IMG/VR virus record: IMGVR_UViG_3300047546_000146
Coordinates: 1-38,303 of that record
DNA: 38,303 bases
Strand: one strand, 5' to 3'
Source: a virus
Under the pieces are notes generated by a model. It was not told the DNA's origin, ran no database searches, and was given only the letters and a program-made list of their open reading frames with translations. Positions 38,266-38,303 of this stretch are shown one piece after another. The translations under genes were made by a program, and so were the position numbers. Each line of letters begins with the position of its first letter. The stretch's first letter is position 1.

Positions 38266-38303
38266 TAAAATTATATACACCTTACAGTCCTGCCTTCCGG
38301 CAG
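38266..38303. repeat. Terminal direct repeat, right copy
   Basis: Exact copy of bases 1-38, showing that the sequence closes on itself. One of the two copies should be removed if the genome is drawn as a circle. Confidence 0.95.

Larger units (their letters stand above)
37634..38303. other. Gene-free divergent region
   Basis: About 670 bases (plus 59 after the junction) without a convincing gene. It contains the candidate leftward promoter, the 21-bp-spaced repeats, an AT-rich stretch (about 37920-38010) with the inverted repeat TTAAGA-aatc-TCTTAA at 37970-37985, three TCTGCACTG copies, the rightward promoter and the terminal repeat. It is the natural candidate for the replication origin and the early control region. 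Confidence 0.7.

Noticed and set aside
1-38303. Phage RNA polymerase or integrase typical of T7-group or temperate phages
   Set aside because: No frame shows the polymerase motifs of single-subunit RNA polymerase, or tyrosine or serine recombinase motifs; all large frames are otherwise explained.

Overview
The window is almost certainly the complete genome of a virulent, T7-replicon-type podovirus. The first 38 bases recur exactly as the last 38, so the contig closes into a circle of about 38,265 bp, or is a linear molecule cut in an intergenic region. I see no integrase, repressor/Cro pair, phage RNA polymerase, tRNA or CRISPR array. Host RNA polymerase therefore probably transcribes everything, and several sigma70-like promoters are visible. 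The gene set (monomeric B12-dependent ribonucleotide reductase, ThyX, T7-type replisome, LamG and 'NGGTG' tail-fibre modules, DUF3310 and gp88-like proteins) is typical of phages of aquatic proteobacteria. Genome size and gene content recall phages of freshwater and marine Methylophilales, but that is from memory and untested.

The layout is two convergent arms. The rightward arm (60-24196) encodes packaging and virion genes: terminase subunits and portal, a block of fibre genes, an antisense HNH endonuclease, scaffold and major capsid, a hairpin, a second fibre block, a small holin candidate, a chain of tiny basic proteins, two head-tail/tail-tube candidates, five probable ejection proteins, a membrane protein and a GH24 endolysin. 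A strong terminator (24261-24287) ends it. The leftward arm (37633 down to 24289) encodes small early genes (two single-helix membrane peptides, an HTH-like protein, a gp88-like Cys-rich protein), then primase-helicase, family A DNA polymerase, SSB, gp6-like exonuclease, a resolvase-like nuclease, ThyX, a DEDD exonuclease, DUF3310 and class II RNR. Together these make dNTPs and copy, repair and recombine the genome.

The arms diverge from a gene-free region (37634-38303 plus 1-59). It holds 21-bp-spaced repeats, repeats in helical phase, a rightward promoter and a candidate leftward promoter. A second unusual non-coding element at 35.1 kb has 9-bp iterons in opposite orientations around a 14-bp inverted repeat.

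Other points of interest: fibre genes inserted between portal and scaffold together with a divergent promoter pair; a predicted nearly leaderless gene; an apparent three-way split of a large ejection protein, each piece with its own ribosome binding site; a zinc-ribbon ORF without a standard start codon; a DUF3310 gene overlapping an exonuclease in another frame; and a T7-like polymerase that seems to lack most of the thioredoxin-binding loop. About ten genes shorter than 60 codons were read directly from the sequence and are included.
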